A stretch of 64,000 bases of DNA from Coccinella septempunctata (taxonomy: Eukaryota > Arthropoda > Insecta > Coleoptera > Coccinellidae). This document shows positions 49,331 to 61,710 of the stretch, in pieces (the stretch's first letter is position 1; each line of letters starts with the position of its first letter). Both the position numbers and the translations under genes were made by a program. The notes below the pieces were generated by a model that was given only the letters and a program-made list of their open reading frames with translations, made no database searches and was not told where the DNA came from. The stretch is taken from positions 24,503,521 through 24,567,520 of the forward strand of contig NC_058193.1 in assembly GCF_907165205.1 (NCBI RefSeq). The letters run 5' to 3'.

Positions 49331-50524
49331 TTTTTGATGCTGAGGTGATGAGAAGAATTACAAGGCACAATCCAAAATATAGTTTATGTTGGAAATGAAG
49401 AACTAGATATTTCTATTGGGTGTCTCTTTTAGTAGGTACTTCGCGGACTGATTCTAAACTTTGTTGATATACACCTTGTGTCCCAAATTAGCATCTTCTA
49501 CATCCCGAATACATCGATTTATAATTCATCAACAACATTGACGGATTAATATTCGAAATCGCTTCTTCGTCCAGATACACATCTACCAAACGAACATTTC
49601 AGTTCATCGGCGTATTTCAAAGACGAATTTAGCTAATTAAGAATTAGCTGAGGCAAATTAGATACGTGGCGGAGGTGACAATGAATGCTTAGAAGACGTA
49701 GGCGGAATCCTTAATCTCATGATAAGCATTCCGCATCTTATCTTTCTTGCTCTCGAAAATTCTGTATAAGGCCACTTTCCTTTCGTGGAGAAATCACACT
49801 TTTGGCATGAATAATTTTTTTTCTGCGATATGGCGAAATCTTGATGCCGTCTGGCGAATTCCAAATTTGATTTCGTACCTTTTAAATATAACATGTGACC
49901 TTCGGTACGTTATTATGATACCTAGAAATTTGATAGAATTGGCTCAGGTCATTATTAAACATGGAAAACATTCAAAATAGAATCCGAAAAATGTTTTGAA
50001 TGTACCTGTAATATTTTTCTCATGTCCTTCAAATCGAATAAAGAAAACGAGGAAAATTTTAAATATTTCAACATAATTTTTTTTTGAGAATATGAACTTT
50101 TTGTTTATTATTTTGTTTCTTGGTTTTCAAAGTGTACACCTCTATGTGGTAGACATCTATGCACTTTCGTGTGAACTTACAGTATGTTGTTGTTAACATC
50201 TCAATCAATCTAGGGTTTTGTCTCGCGAGCCTCATGAATATTAGCATATACTGTCGTGTTAAAATAAAATGTATAAATAATCGATCTGCTAATGGTTCTG
50301 TTCAGGGTTCCAGATTCGGATCACGAGCCTCTACGGCATGTTCGAAAATTACTGTGATCGAACCTTTATAACCACTTATTATACCACAGCTTATATCTAA
50401 AATCTTTCCCTATAAAAGCGATAATATCTGTTATTATTTTTTAATCACAAATTCCAATTTGTTCTTTCGCATTCACGGGTTTGTTGGCTTGTTAAATCAT
50501 CCACTAGTTTCGGATGAAAATAAT

Positions 50525-50840
50525 TTTTCGTCAACCTAAACAACAATGACATTTTACATATTGATTTCGACTAGTTTTGATGGCGAGTACTTTTCGTCCC
50601 CATACACTTTTCGTCCGCACTGTTCCTCGGTTAGTTACAGATGCGAGAATGGCGATATCAATTTCGAGAGCCAGGATTTCATGAAAACATAAGTGCCTGT
50701 GAAAATAACTGTCGATTGCACTTGTCAAATTAATTCTTTACGAAATCTGCTATATTTTATGAAGGAATTAAGAACGTGGTTTGAATATTAGTATTCAATT
50801 TAATCAAGAATGATATCGTCATGGATATGAGTAAGACTTT
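50525..50840 (-). repeat. Minisatellite-bearing dispersed repeat, copy 4
   Basis: Inverse orientation like copy 3. CATTTTACATATTGATTTCG, then two degenerate 17-bp units (ACTTTTCGTCC at about 50590 and 50607), then the shared flank ATGAAAACATAAGTGCCTGT and AATTAATTCTTTACGAAATC. Confidence 0.75.
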
Positions 50841-52435
50841 TACAGAGATGATAAATTTTTCCAATTATATTTACTTTTTCGGCAGCTGATGTATTTTTCT
50901 TTGGTTGCTGTTTGTTTCAAGTGCACTTGGGTATTTTTGTTTAATCTAGGCCTCAGCAGAGGTCTAGGTCCAGTGGTTTAACTAAAAGTAAACAATTTCG
51001 TGTATTCCGAAATAATTCTACAAGAATATTGACTAAGTGGGAAGATTCACTGGCTTGGTTCCTTCGGATTAATTGGATAATCTCTGCTTTTTATTAACGA
51101 AAGCGTTATGCTCTGAATCTCTCGTACATAGAATTCAAATTCAACCGAGTTTTCTACTTCTTGAAGCAGACTTCCTCTCGGTGAAACTATTGTCCGTCAA
51201 ATGGATTTTTCGAGAAGTTGTAGGTAAATAGAACTTTTATTGTACACGTTCAAGGTTTGACGTTTCGAAATAACCGCTTATCGTTGCGATAAAAAATTAT
51301 CTGCCTCGTGCCGCAGAATCTTATTGATTCTGAATCTCACGAATCCTATTGAATCGACTGTATCCTTGCTTGGCATGATTTTCATAATAATTGATGCATC
51401 ATTGTGGCACAACAAAGTCGTGAATTTTAGAAAAATGCCGCATCCATTGTTCCTTTGAGGTTCTCGTTGGATTTCTGTATAATTTTGTGGGAGATTGAGG
51501 AGTTATAGGTTCTTTCAAGCAACCTACGGAAATCGCCTATTTTTGACAAAATGATGGTCTCACTTAAATTTATTTCACAGAAAGAAACACCATAATTTTT
51601 TGCTTATTCATTAAGTAATGTAAAGAGATACTTTTGAGAGTGCAAAACATACAATTTTGCAGAATAACTCGAATTTCTTTATTTCAAATACAAATCATCA
51701 CCCTCTGCAACATAAATCCTAGAATAGAAATTTTAGTAAGAGATATCATTCTTTCACATTACAACAGAGAAGAATATCAATAATACTGAACACTTAATGA
51801 AATACTTATCTCTCAATTGGTCCAATGCATGAAATTACTTATTGCAATGATTATATTTGAAGATTGTCTTGATAGAAGTCATAGAATACTCCAATCTGTA
51901 ATTCTCGAGCATTTTAGTAAATAATCTCCTATACATTTATCAGTTACAAATTCGATAAGTTGTGAATATTGTGAAAATGTTAAGATAATGAGATATTTTG
52001 TATTTCGTATGAATTGAAATATCGTTTTTCTTCGAAAACAGATTTCTTTTTATATTATGTAGATAGTAGGTATTAGGGAATCGTAGCATCTTTATGTGAT
52101 AAATAAGCCAAAAACGTGATGAAAAATATAAAGGTTTAAGTGGATGTCGATGGTTTAGTATCGGAACTGACAAACATGAATTTTCTTGTCCTGCATTCTG
52201 ATTGAAATCTCCTTCAAAATTATCATTGAGAATTTATCTGCATTACACTATCTTCTGTAAACATTTGAGGCCTTGAAAGATGTCAATCGAGACTGTGTTT
52301 GTTTGAATTACGGATAGATAAGTCGTGAATTTCGTTTTCTACATAATTTATTTTTCACTTCACCCATATTTTGGATCTCTACAGTTTGATCTCGTGTAGT
52401 AGAATTCGGATGATGGCAAAGTATAAATAAGTCGA

Positions 52436-52680
52436 GATGTCTTATCTCCCCGCTTATTTTTATACAGTGTGCATCTTCCGCCAGTTACTATGATTCCATC
52501 ATAGTTAAAACGATATCGCTTATCTTCAATCTTTGAACTTGGTCCAAGATTATTCAGTTTGCATGGGGGAGCTGAGTCAGATAAATTCGTACGTTGGATC
52601 GGTGTACCGTGCAGAATAAATATTATTCATTGCTTTCAAATTAGCCCGAGATAAAATCGATATCTAGATAAATACGTTGA
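52436..52680. promoter_or_regulatory. Cluster of canonical GATA sites in the grn intron
   Basis: AGATAAR sites at 52441-52447 (inverse), 52519-52525 (inverse), 52579-52585, 52649-52655 and 52666-52672: five in about 232 bases, in a GC-richer patch. My rough estimate from base composition is about one WGATAR by chance. Lying in the intron of a GATA factor, it could serve autoregulation; this is inference. Confidence 0.3.
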
Positions 52681-52936
52681 ATTAATAAAAAACCAACGGC
52701 AATTACTCAGTCGAGATAGAATGAATGATCTTTCCACGAAATCCATCACCGTTTCAAGTGGATCTCGATGTTATCGCTAAAAAGTTACCCATTTTTACGT
52801 GGAATTAGACTATCTTTCAGAATTAGCTACGAAGCGGTTCTGAGATTTTTTCATTCATGTGCTTCTCCATTTACTTATTTATACCGTTTCCGGATTTATC
52901 AGAAAAAGAACCCTAAGTATGTACCACATATGTATA

Positions 52937-53516
52937 CAGGGTGAGTCTTTGACTCCTAAAAATATTTTAACAGCAGATTCTTGAGGTCAAAAGAAACAGT
53001 TTTTCCCTTTACCATTTTTTCTGAATCGGCTCGTTTTAAAAGATACAGGATTTTTAAAAACCATGAAAAATTTTCATTTTTAGTTCTATCACACAAACCC
53101 AACAGTTGAAATTCAGTTGGACGCTTTCTAATGAAAGCTTGGACGCTTTCTAAAGAATATTTGAACGTTTTATAAAATAAAAGTATTCTTCATCTTTTCT
53201 CCTAAAATCCGCCGTTTTCGAGTAAATTGATGTTCAAAAATTAAAAAGTATCTGGGAAATTTGAAAAATTCGGTACTTCGGCTGAATACAACTCTGTTTA
53301 AAAGATCCTCAGATGTGTAGTGAGTGTCGCAGATTCAGCTAGTTATTCTGAAGGGAATCTTGTTTTTCCAGGGGTGGCACAGATCATTATGAAACCTTTA
53401 AATGGTCATATCTTTTTATGAGGGCCAAATCGGAAAAAATGGTATAGGAAAAAAGTGTTTTTTTGACCCCAAGAATCTACTGTTAAAATATTTGTACGAG
53501 TCAAAGACCCACCCTG
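52937..53516 (+). mobile_element. Long-TIR MITE family, copy G (complete)
   Basis: The best full copy: CAGGGTGAGTCTTTGAC... to ...AAGACCCACCCTG, 580 bases, flanked by TATA on both sides (TA or TATA target duplication). Terminal arms of about 100 bases are inverse copies, sharing ATTCTTGAGGTCAAAAGAAA and AATATTTTAACAG. Non-coding; presumably mobilised in trans by a Tc1/mariner-like or related transposase. Confidence 0.85.
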
Positions 53517-55730
53517 TATAAGAAAGAACAAATTGTGCAAATGGACGCACTTCGCGTTTATAAGGGCAGGACCATCGTAAAATAAAACGTTTTTAGCAAA
53601 GAAGAAGGCGTGAGAAATCTCAAAAAAACGATTAATATGACTCTTTGAAAAGGAAGTATTTTCGAACATTCCAACCTCTTTCATATTGGTGAGAAAATTA
53701 GAGAGCATTATCATTTTTAAACAATTGGCTGGAGCTGAAAAGTTTCCTAGGAACCTCTACTTCTTTTTTACCTTTCTATGGGCTCAATCAATTTGCACAT
53801 AGTTTTTCCTGAAATAAATGGAGTAGCATAACAGCTTTCGTTTGTAGGATTTTCCATTCCACCAGACCTACAAAAATATGCTGAATGGCCTCTCATACTT
53901 TTCTGCAAACTGCAGTAATTTCATTCCCCATTTTTTTTAGTGATCTTTTCGATTGGTGTCCTGTAGTGATTCCAAACGAGCTGTTTTTCAGCTTTCCTGT
54001 TAAGCAGCTCTCGGAGTGTTTCAGTAGATCATATTTTTCTTGTCATTATCAATACATATATCAAAATAATTAACATCCAAGTTAAAAAAACGATGACTGA
54101 AAGGCATAGACCTATTTGCACATGCCATACTGCTTCCTGTAACAGCTGTGCTGTTCTGCTCCTCGAAGACATCCCGAGAGTAACGAAAAGGATGTGAGCA
54201 TCCACAATAGGACCTCCTGTTCCATAGGACACAAACAGTCCTCGACAAAGCCCCCGTTTTCAACGAAATAAGTAACAATTTCGAATTGAACGACACTTGT
54301 ATATAACTCGCCTTGAAATACGATCCGTTTTGTTTTCAACGAAATAAAAGTTGGTAAGTTGATAGCGCTATATGTTAGACCGACGTGATCATAAAAATGT
54401 CCACGAGGCGAGGGAATATCGCCCTTATGTCATGCGCCCATCCTATAAATAAACGAATGCATGGTACCAATGGTCCCAACTCGGAATACACTGGTATAAC
54501 GAGTGACTCGCTCGTAGGACTAAGCCTCTTTTCGAAATAATTGGCATAAAAAGAACCTATGCTTATATTGTGGCGCAAGTATTCCGACAATGTGTTTAAT
54601 GTCGCATGCCTTGTTATTTTCCTGAATGGGTTACTTTATTTCAAGAGGTTCGGCTTGAGTAACGAGACGTGGTCCGCCTATTATGTTTTTCGAGACAAAA
54701 CGCCCGTGGGCTCACCAAAAAGCGGCAATTTGTTGGTACTGTGATCGTTCCTTGGTAATTCTATTCACTCAGGCAGTTCTTCTGTCCTGAGTAGTCTCAA
54801 TCATTTTTAATAGACCTCACTTTCTTCAGAATGAAAGACAAATGAAATAATACTATCAATTTTATAGAAAAAGGTATGCATTCGATACAGAAAAAAGCTC
54901 AAAAATTTACATGTCTGTTTGTCTCGTGCTCTATCACTGGTTAAGATCACAGTTTCATGTATGAACCCTATAACTAGGCGTCTAGATCTTCCCTGAATTC
55001 GATTATTCCTTTTTCCTTTGTTACAAAACAAAGAGCACTTCGATTTCGGCCAAAATTAGGTGTATCGACGTCTCGGACAGTTGAGTATGGTTTCACATAG
55101 GTGCTTATTTAGCAATCAAATGTTTTGTTTTCATTTGTTTCCACACACATACACGATATGGTAGCACGATCAGATGAGATCTTATCTGGGACTTCCTTCC
55201 TGCACTCTATGAGCTCGCATTATTAAAAATCTATTATTATAAGCGTATTATTGGCAATAAAGAAACCGACTATAACTGGGCCACATTTGCATTATTCATT
55301 TAATAGCTTTTGTTGGAAATAATCAAGCATTGTGTAATTAACGAGAATGTCTTTATAATACGTAGCTACAGTTGAATTTCTCACTGTTGGATTTGTTTTA
55401 ACGCAACTAGGTTGAAGAGGCTTATTTGCTAATCTACTGTTCATGACTTGGTAAATTGATAGTCATGAAATCACTCGACTGTTTGATGAATCAAGAATTA
55501 TATTGTTTTTTTCACCTTAGCTGATTTCTTCAGATGAAGGGGGATAAGACTTCCATCCGCCGTTAACCGTTTTATGTTTGATGTTTCCATTAATTTCCAT
55601 GAATGCTCCTATATAGAGCATCCCAAGGAAGGGCAAAAGATTGAAAGGAACCCATAGAAAATGTTATATTTCAACTATTTTACTTGTCCATTATTGATAG
55701 CCTTATATTTTTGAGAATTTGATTTGGAAG
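53517..55730. other. Intronic sequence without recognised exons
   Basis: Minus-strand frames at 53406-53714 and 54021-54339 overlap one another and show no convincing domain. Hydrophobic FLTWMLIILIYVLIM at about 54050 is a possible membrane segment but no family was recognised. Confidence 0.4.
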
Positions 55731-55734
55731 CTAA

Positions 55735-56437
55735 GGGACAGAGTGTTTCAAAATCACGACCTCAATCTGAAGACCAAGACAGCTGTTTACAAAGCAGTGG
55801 TCCTCCCAATGCTTCTTCACGGAAGCGAAAGCTGGACGTCCCATATTTAACAGCTTTAACAAACGCAACAACGTCATCTAAGACGAATAATGCACATCAG
55901 ATGGTTCCACAAAGTTTCAAATGCAGAGAAGTCTTGCAGCGCTCGAGTTGTATAACAATTGAGACTCAAGTATCGACGGTCCGACTCAGATCGAGCGGCC
56001 ACATTCTGAGGATGCAAGACACAAGACTTCCCAAAAAAGCTCTGTATGGCGAACTCACAGAGGGAGCTCGAAAACCAGGAGGCCATCATAAGCGGTTTAA
56101 GGATAATAAGGATATACTGCATCAATTCCTAAAATCAGTTAATGCCAATCATAACTGGGAACAACTAGCTTTAGACAGATCACAGTGGAGGTCTTTGGTC
56201 CACAGTTATAATGGAGACTAGAAGAATACAGCGGCGGCCAGATCTGGTTGGTGACTATCCATGCCCGGAGTGTGCAAAGATCTGTAGGTGACCGTTGGAT
56301 CTCTTCAGTCACAGGAGGGCACCCAGTCGCAAGTAGCCCTAAGAAATTATTAGTTTGATTGCACCGAAAGTTTTGTTTTTGAGTCTTTTAGTAGATTCAT
56401 TCTCGATAACGGAATAAAGCAATGATGATGATGATGG
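55735..56437 (+). mobile_element. Degenerate 3' end of a non-LTR retrotransposon with (ATG)n tail
   Basis: C-terminal part of an endonuclease/reverse-transcriptase element. In one frame LKTKTAVYKAVVLPMLLHGS then ESWTSH (about 55762-55835) matches the common ...KAVVLPTLLYGSESWT thumb region. After frameshifts EVLQRSS...SSGHILRMQDTRLPKKALYG and GARKPGGHHKRFKDN...NWEQLALDRSQWRSLV (to 56218) match the conserved tail ...GHVxRMxDxRxPKxLLYGEL...RxxW. Then CPECAKIC...LFSH (from 56262) is a C2H2-like motif interrupted by TGA and lacking its last His. It ends in ATGATGATGATGATG (56422-56436), an RTE-like microsatellite tail. The 165-residue open frame at 55724 mixes wrong and right frames and is not a gene. 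Confidence 0.75.
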
Positions 56438-57660
56438 TATCTATCCATCTATTTGTTACGCACGCATAGGTACATCTATGTGTGGAAGACGAAGAACTTC
56501 TGGTTAAGTACTTCAATTCCAATGGGCAGTGGATTGTTCCAAACGTCTTCAGATTTCTTTCTGATGAGCGGATCTCAATATAACCATATGATTTGAAGTA
56601 TTGTTCGGATCGCTGAAGATATAGCGGTTTAATGTCGGCTATCAATTAAATTCGAGATAAATAACCCCTGGAACCTGAGTGTCTAGCATGGTCCGTCCAA
56701 TCTGAATGCAGAATGGGGCCCTACATCTTCTGGCAGGCAGCAACATGTGCTTCCAATCATATACTACACTGGCCTGAGCGCGAACAGCAAAGCTCTCTTG
56801 TTCGTGCTTAGCGCAGCGTCATAAAGTGCATTTTCTCAATTGACATGCGATATAATATAGCGTGATAGTCTGTGTAGCATATACTTAACTAAATACATAT
56901 ATTATTGGTAGGAATGGTAACGGCTGAAGTCGCTTTTTGTTGGCTGTAACTTGTGTTTCGCGTTCACGCTGTTCTCCGTGGAACTTTGATCGATCCTGAA
57001 TGGTGTTTCTGCAAGAAGGCGTATCAAACAGAAAGGAATTTATCACTACACGCCTGCATTTAATCCATGTCTATTTCAATTCCACTATACCACTCAAATG
57101 TTCAACTCTCGTTTTTCGCAAGGAAGAAAATTCTGATTTTTCATGGTCAAGATGGTGTAAAGTTCATTGTTTTCGATTTTCCTTAAAACTTTTTAGTGCT
57201 TATCCCTCCTAACATTTAAGGCACCAGGAATTGGGAAGGTGCTTCTGAATGAGAAGGTACACTATGTACTATTTGTCACAAACAATTTTTTGAAACAATT
57301 TTTCGTCATAATTGATACAAATAACTTTACAGGGGTCATTTGAATTCAACAGAATTATTATTTTTCATTTACTACATTTTTCTGTTTCAACTACCAGAGT
57401 CTGTATGTCAGTTGGGTTGGACTAATACAAATATTCTGGTTCAAGGTCTGTGCTGTTTTAAGGAAAAAAAATGTAGTTTAGGAGATACACAGAGAGTTTC
57501 TGTGATCGTAGATTTGTTTATATTTGCGTATGGTAATCGTCAAAAATATGAATTTTCCCAAGCTCTATTTTATTAACAAAGAATATAATTTCGCCAACTT
57601 CTCGAAAGAAATAGATAGAACATGTTTAGCTTGGGTACACAAAAAAAAAAGAAATTTGCT
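56438..57660. other. Intronic sequence without recognised features
   Basis: No exon or known repeat recognised; short frames only. Confidence 0.4.
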
Positions 57661-57664
57661 TATT

Positions 57665-58318
57665 TTCATGTTAGATATAATAATAATATAATAATAATAT
57701 AATGTTTATTCATCTATAAACATGGTTTACGTTACAGAGATCATACCAGATATAGTATAATCTGTGTGTAACTATTAATTATAACTTAATTTAATTCTAC
57801 AATATATAATTTCAAACATAAATAAATCTTTCCTAACATTCACTTCACTGTGAAGGCCCTCCTGGCTCTTATTCAAAAGTCCAAACCGGGTTTTACGTTG
57901 CTCAAATTGGTGAAATTATCCTGTCATAATCGGTGAGTAGTTTGTCCTAATCGGTGAGTATATTTGTCCTAATCGGTGAGAATGTTTCGTCATAATCGGT
58001 GAGTATTTGGTATTATAGTTGGATGTTCTGATGTATTTTGTTTCATTCATTGAATTTATTAATTAAATCATTTGCTTCTCTTATGTTCAACTGAACTAGC
58101 CATTCCCTGGTTGTCCTCTTAAATTTCTTATAATTTCTAATTTTTTTCAACTGAATTGGGATCACTGCATATACTTTAGAAACAAGGAATTGAGCTGATC
58201 TCTGTCCTATTCGCTTAAAACATTTTGAGGTATAGTAGGTTCTATCTTTATTTCTTGTTTCGTATTCATAATCTACGTTATTTAATGGTATCTTTCCCTT
58301 GAACACGCTTACGGCCAT
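57665..58318 (-). mobile_element. 3' end of a second non-LTR retrotransposon, minus strand
   Basis: The 91-residue frame 58318-58043 (YETRNKDRTYYTSKCFKRIG, then QRSAQFLVSKVYAVIPIQLK and FKRTTREWLV) fits the common C-terminus YxTRxk...R.G..s....vyN.LP..lk....FK..lk..L of CR1/Jockey-type elements. It is open from its Met to a stop, so this tail is relatively fresh; upstream domains are missing (5' truncation). An AATAAAC signal (minus strand, about 57708) and an ATATTATT tail (57676-57704) mark the 3' end. Confidence 0.6.
57921..58005. repeat. Short tandem repeat, ~27-bp unit
   Basis: Four copies of GTCMTAATCGGTGAGTA separated by TTT-rich spacers, lying in the 3' untranslated part of the minus-strand retrotransposon fragment. 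Confidence 0.85.
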
Positions 58319-58587
58319 TTTTAGAATGAATAATTTCCTGATGTTGAGTATTTTGTATATAGATATCTATTGTAAGTTTCTGGGACAGAATTATGCTTAT
58401 GTTTGTAAGAAGGTATTAATTTCGCCGATATCACGAGAATCACAAATCAAACATACAATGACTACTTAAAGTTACGAAAAATTCACTACTAGCATCAATG
58501 CAAAAGGCCTACTTATTATTTTTTGTTAATTTTTCTAAATCATCACCCCAAAACAAAAAAAAGTTTTTCTGCTAATATATGTCAAAT

Positions 58588-59192
58588 GTCAGAAGAAACA
58601 CTTTTTTCTCTATAACCATTTCTTCCGAATCGGCTCGGTTTGAAAGATACAGGCTGTTGAAAACTCACAAACGTTTTTATCGAATGAAATTAATTTCGGA
58701 ATAGATATAGATTTTCAATTATTTTATTAATCTTTTCCGAACACAAGACATCACCTACGTCTTCCTGTTTTCTCATTATGATCATTACGTATATACCACA
58801 AAAATACCAAAAGTTCAAAGAACCCAAATCTTGAAACAAAGTTGGACGCTTCCTAATAAATACTTGAACGATAAATTAATGTATTCCTCATACTTTCTCG
58901 TATAGTGCGCCGTTTTAGAGTAATTTGAGGTTAAAAATTAAAAAGTACCTAATTTTGAAAAATTGGGTACTCTGGCTGAATACAACTCTGTTCAAAAAAT
59001 CCACAGATGTGTAGTGCCACAGATTAACCTAGTTATTCTGAGATTAACCTAGTTATTCTGAAGGTAATTTTGTTTTTCCAGGGTTGCCACAGTTCGTTAT
59101 GAGAACTCAAAATGGCTATATCTTTTTATCAGGGCCGAATCGGAGAAAATGGTATAGGAAAAAAATGTTTCTTATGATATCAAGAATCTGTT
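58588..59192 (+). mobile_element. Long-TIR MITE family, copy H (both tips lost)
   Basis: Spans CAGAAGAAACACTTTTTTCT to TCAAGAATCTGTTG, missing the outer TACAGGGTG/CACCCTGTA tips. An internal 20-base duplication (AGATTAACCTAGTTATTCTG twice at about 59022-59060) is private to this copy. Confidence 0.75.
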
Positions 59193-59309
59193 GTATATAG
59201 GAAAGATGTGACGTTGTATTGTTCCGTTAAGGAGTATAAGAGAAATTTAAGCGTTAATTTTGCCATCAATGTTCTTAATTTTCCTCAGCATTCATTCCGA
59301 ACTCTGCTA

Positions 59310-59900
59310 ATGGATGAGAAATTTCACAGCCCCCTTCCTCATCAAGCCACCAGGACCCCGAGGTCCCGTTAAAAAATTCAGACATCTGCGTGCAGAAGGA
59401 CCCTCTCTCATTCGCCAAATTCACCACAGCGGGACATCCTAGTCACTGTATGTGTGTCTGCACGTCCAACTGTTTGTGTTGTTCGTTTGCATTGGGGTTG
59501 AGGGCTCGAATTTAACCCCTCACCTGGCGGCCGGCAGCCATCTTGCCGGGCGTCCACAATGGCTGCCACCGTCGCCGGCTAGATTATCGCGTGATGGGAT
59601 CTACAGATAGCATTAAGATTAGCGGGGATTCTAACGGACTTCCGCAGATGGCTACCAAAGGGTTTGACAGCTTGGCCCATTGTTCCTGCGTGGATTTCCT
59701 GACGTGTGTGGGAATCGGAATGAGTTTATTGGGATAAGTGATTGCGTCCAATCGCGTCTGGAACAATTCTGGACGAGATTTATCGTGATTAATTTCCGTA
59801 ATGGGGCGAATCGTTGCTTTTGAGGCCGGACGAGGTTATATAAAGCTGTTTGGGGGGTGGGTTATGTGACTTCATGCGTAGAGCGTGTTCCATGCTGCCA
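59310..59900. promoter_or_regulatory. GC-rich intronic block with Pho/YY1 and GAGA-type motifs
   Basis: GCCATCTTG at 59537-59545 (inverse CAAGATGGC, the YY1/Pho consensus), further Pho cores ATGGC at 59559-59563 and 59648-59652, and CTCTCTC at 59403-59409. GC-rich and apparently unique, 2 kb before exon 2. TATATAAAG at about 59837 could be an alternative TATA box. Candidate Polycomb response element, enhancer or internal promoter; inference only. Confidence 0.3.
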
Positions 59901-61004
59901 TGCATATTGTTCATAATTTTTATGTCGGATCTCCTAGATACGCCAATTGGTAACCACATGCAGATAACTCTACTGACAAAACAGACACAATTATTTGTTG
60001 CGCACCAGTTTTATCAATGCAATTAGCATATATATCTACTAACGAATTATATTGGCAAAACATGGCAAGGTTTCTCACTATTTTCAAATGTGAGCTGAGA
60101 AAATATCGCTTGAAAATTAGGTTCTATACATTGCCTGAGCAACGATTCAACAATTATTCCTTCTTGTTGAGTTTTCTGTGTTTGATGTTGTTCTGACCAT
60201 GAAGTTTGATACACCAGTGAGCAGTGGCTCTATTAACCACAATGATTTATGAACGTTTGATGAATCATCTGTGAAAAATGGCCCATGAAGTGATAGATAA
60301 TCCAATTGTTGTGGACAGAAGATTTCACCCACCCTCAGCATTCTATTCGAAAAGTACACAAAACTTTGTTTTTGGAATTATAAAAACTTACAGAGAGTCG
60401 TCATCATCTTATTTTTTGTTGTATTTATGTAAATCCACCTGAATGGAGTCACAGCGAGTGCATCTCGTAAGAGAAGACAAGGGAGGCTAAACTCCTCATA
60501 CAGCTGAGCATAAAAATTTATAATGTAGGTACAAGTTTGGCAAAATTCGTTGTCTACTGAGGGGATCTCGAGAACTATAGCAGCTAGAAGAAAACGGATG
60601 GCATATTCTAGTCTAGCTCTTTTTTCCTGAATAATCGAAACCTGAAAACAGAATCGGCTCATCATTTCCAGATTTTGTGTTCAATAATTACTGAAATTCT
60701 TCGTTTGTTTCTACTCGTACTCGAAAATAATTACTTATAAAGACATTCTACAGGCACTTTTTTATTAGTAAACAGGGATCGCTACTTTTTAAATGTAATT
60801 TTTGAAACCATTATAAATAAAATTTGCAGTAATATAAAAAAACTTTCACTTATAGTTTATTTTCATTTATTAGAATAATAATGAATAATGATAATGATAA
60901 ATTCAAATTCAAGAAATTTGTGACTTTGTTGTCAAGGAATAGGGCTGGATCGGAAAATATAATGAATAAATACCTACAGCAAATTGAACATTGTGAAACT
61001 ATTG
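59901..61004. other. AT-rich intronic sequence
   Basis: No exon or known repeat. The minus frame at 60378-60665 has no recognised domain. Confidence 0.4.
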
Positions 61005-61710
61005 TACAGGGTGGGCAAAATTGGTGATACTTGAACTACAACTTTTTAACCCAACGAGATAGAGGAAAATGAATGTACAATTGATATCGTCCTTTTTTGA
61101 GAAACTAATAATGCCATCAACTACTTGCCTTTATCTTCTTTTGTTTTTGTTATATTTATAGTTATAAGCCAAATTTTAAATTTGGGGGATTTCCACTTTG
61201 ATCATTATCTCCGGTTCTGTTTGTGCTAGGATGTTGAAATGAAGACATTATAGAGACACTCTCTTGATAGCAATCCAGTGGCGTACCATGATTTTCTCCT
61301 ACAGGTTTATTTGCTGAGCTATAACATAAAGTTCTGTTTTTTCTTATGGAAACAATAGTTAGAGTCTTTCTCAGTCATTTTAATCTACTGTTTTCATAAG
61401 AAAAAATACATCTTTATATTATGGCTCAGCAAATATACCTACCTGTTGGAAAAAATCATAGTACGCCACTGGATTGCTATCAAAAAAGTGTCATTTTAAC
61501 ATCCTAGCTTGAACAGAAACGGAGATAATGACCAAAGTTGAAATTTTAATTTTGACCTATAACTCGAAAACAAAAGAAGATAAAGTAATGCAGTTGATGC
61601 CATTATTAGTTTCTCGAAAAAGGATTACCGTAATGTGCCATGCATTTTCTTCTAGATCTTTGGTTTGAAAAAGTTGTAATTCAGGTATCACCAATTTTGC
61701 GCACACTGTA
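61005..61710. mobile_element. Near-perfect foldback element with ~345 bp arms
   Basis: TACAGGGTGGGCAAAATTGG at the left and CCAATTTTGCGCACACTGTA at the right. Inverse identity runs almost to the centre (for example TAGCAATCCAGTGGCGTAC with GTACGCCACTGGATTGCTA), leaving only a few tens of bases of loop near 61355-61385. Non-coding. Located about 250 bases upstream of the exon 2 acceptor. Confidence 0.85.

Noticed and set aside
54021..54339. Minus-strand frames with a hydrophobic stretch, considered as a chemoreceptor fragment
   Set aside because: No conserved C-terminal chemoreceptor motif was recognised and the frames overlap in different phases.
55724..56221. 165-residue open frame as a host gene
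   Set aside because: Its first half is out of frame with the conserved LKTKTAVYKAVVLPMLLHG reading; the second half is a retrotransposon tail. It is a degenerate LINE, not a host gene.
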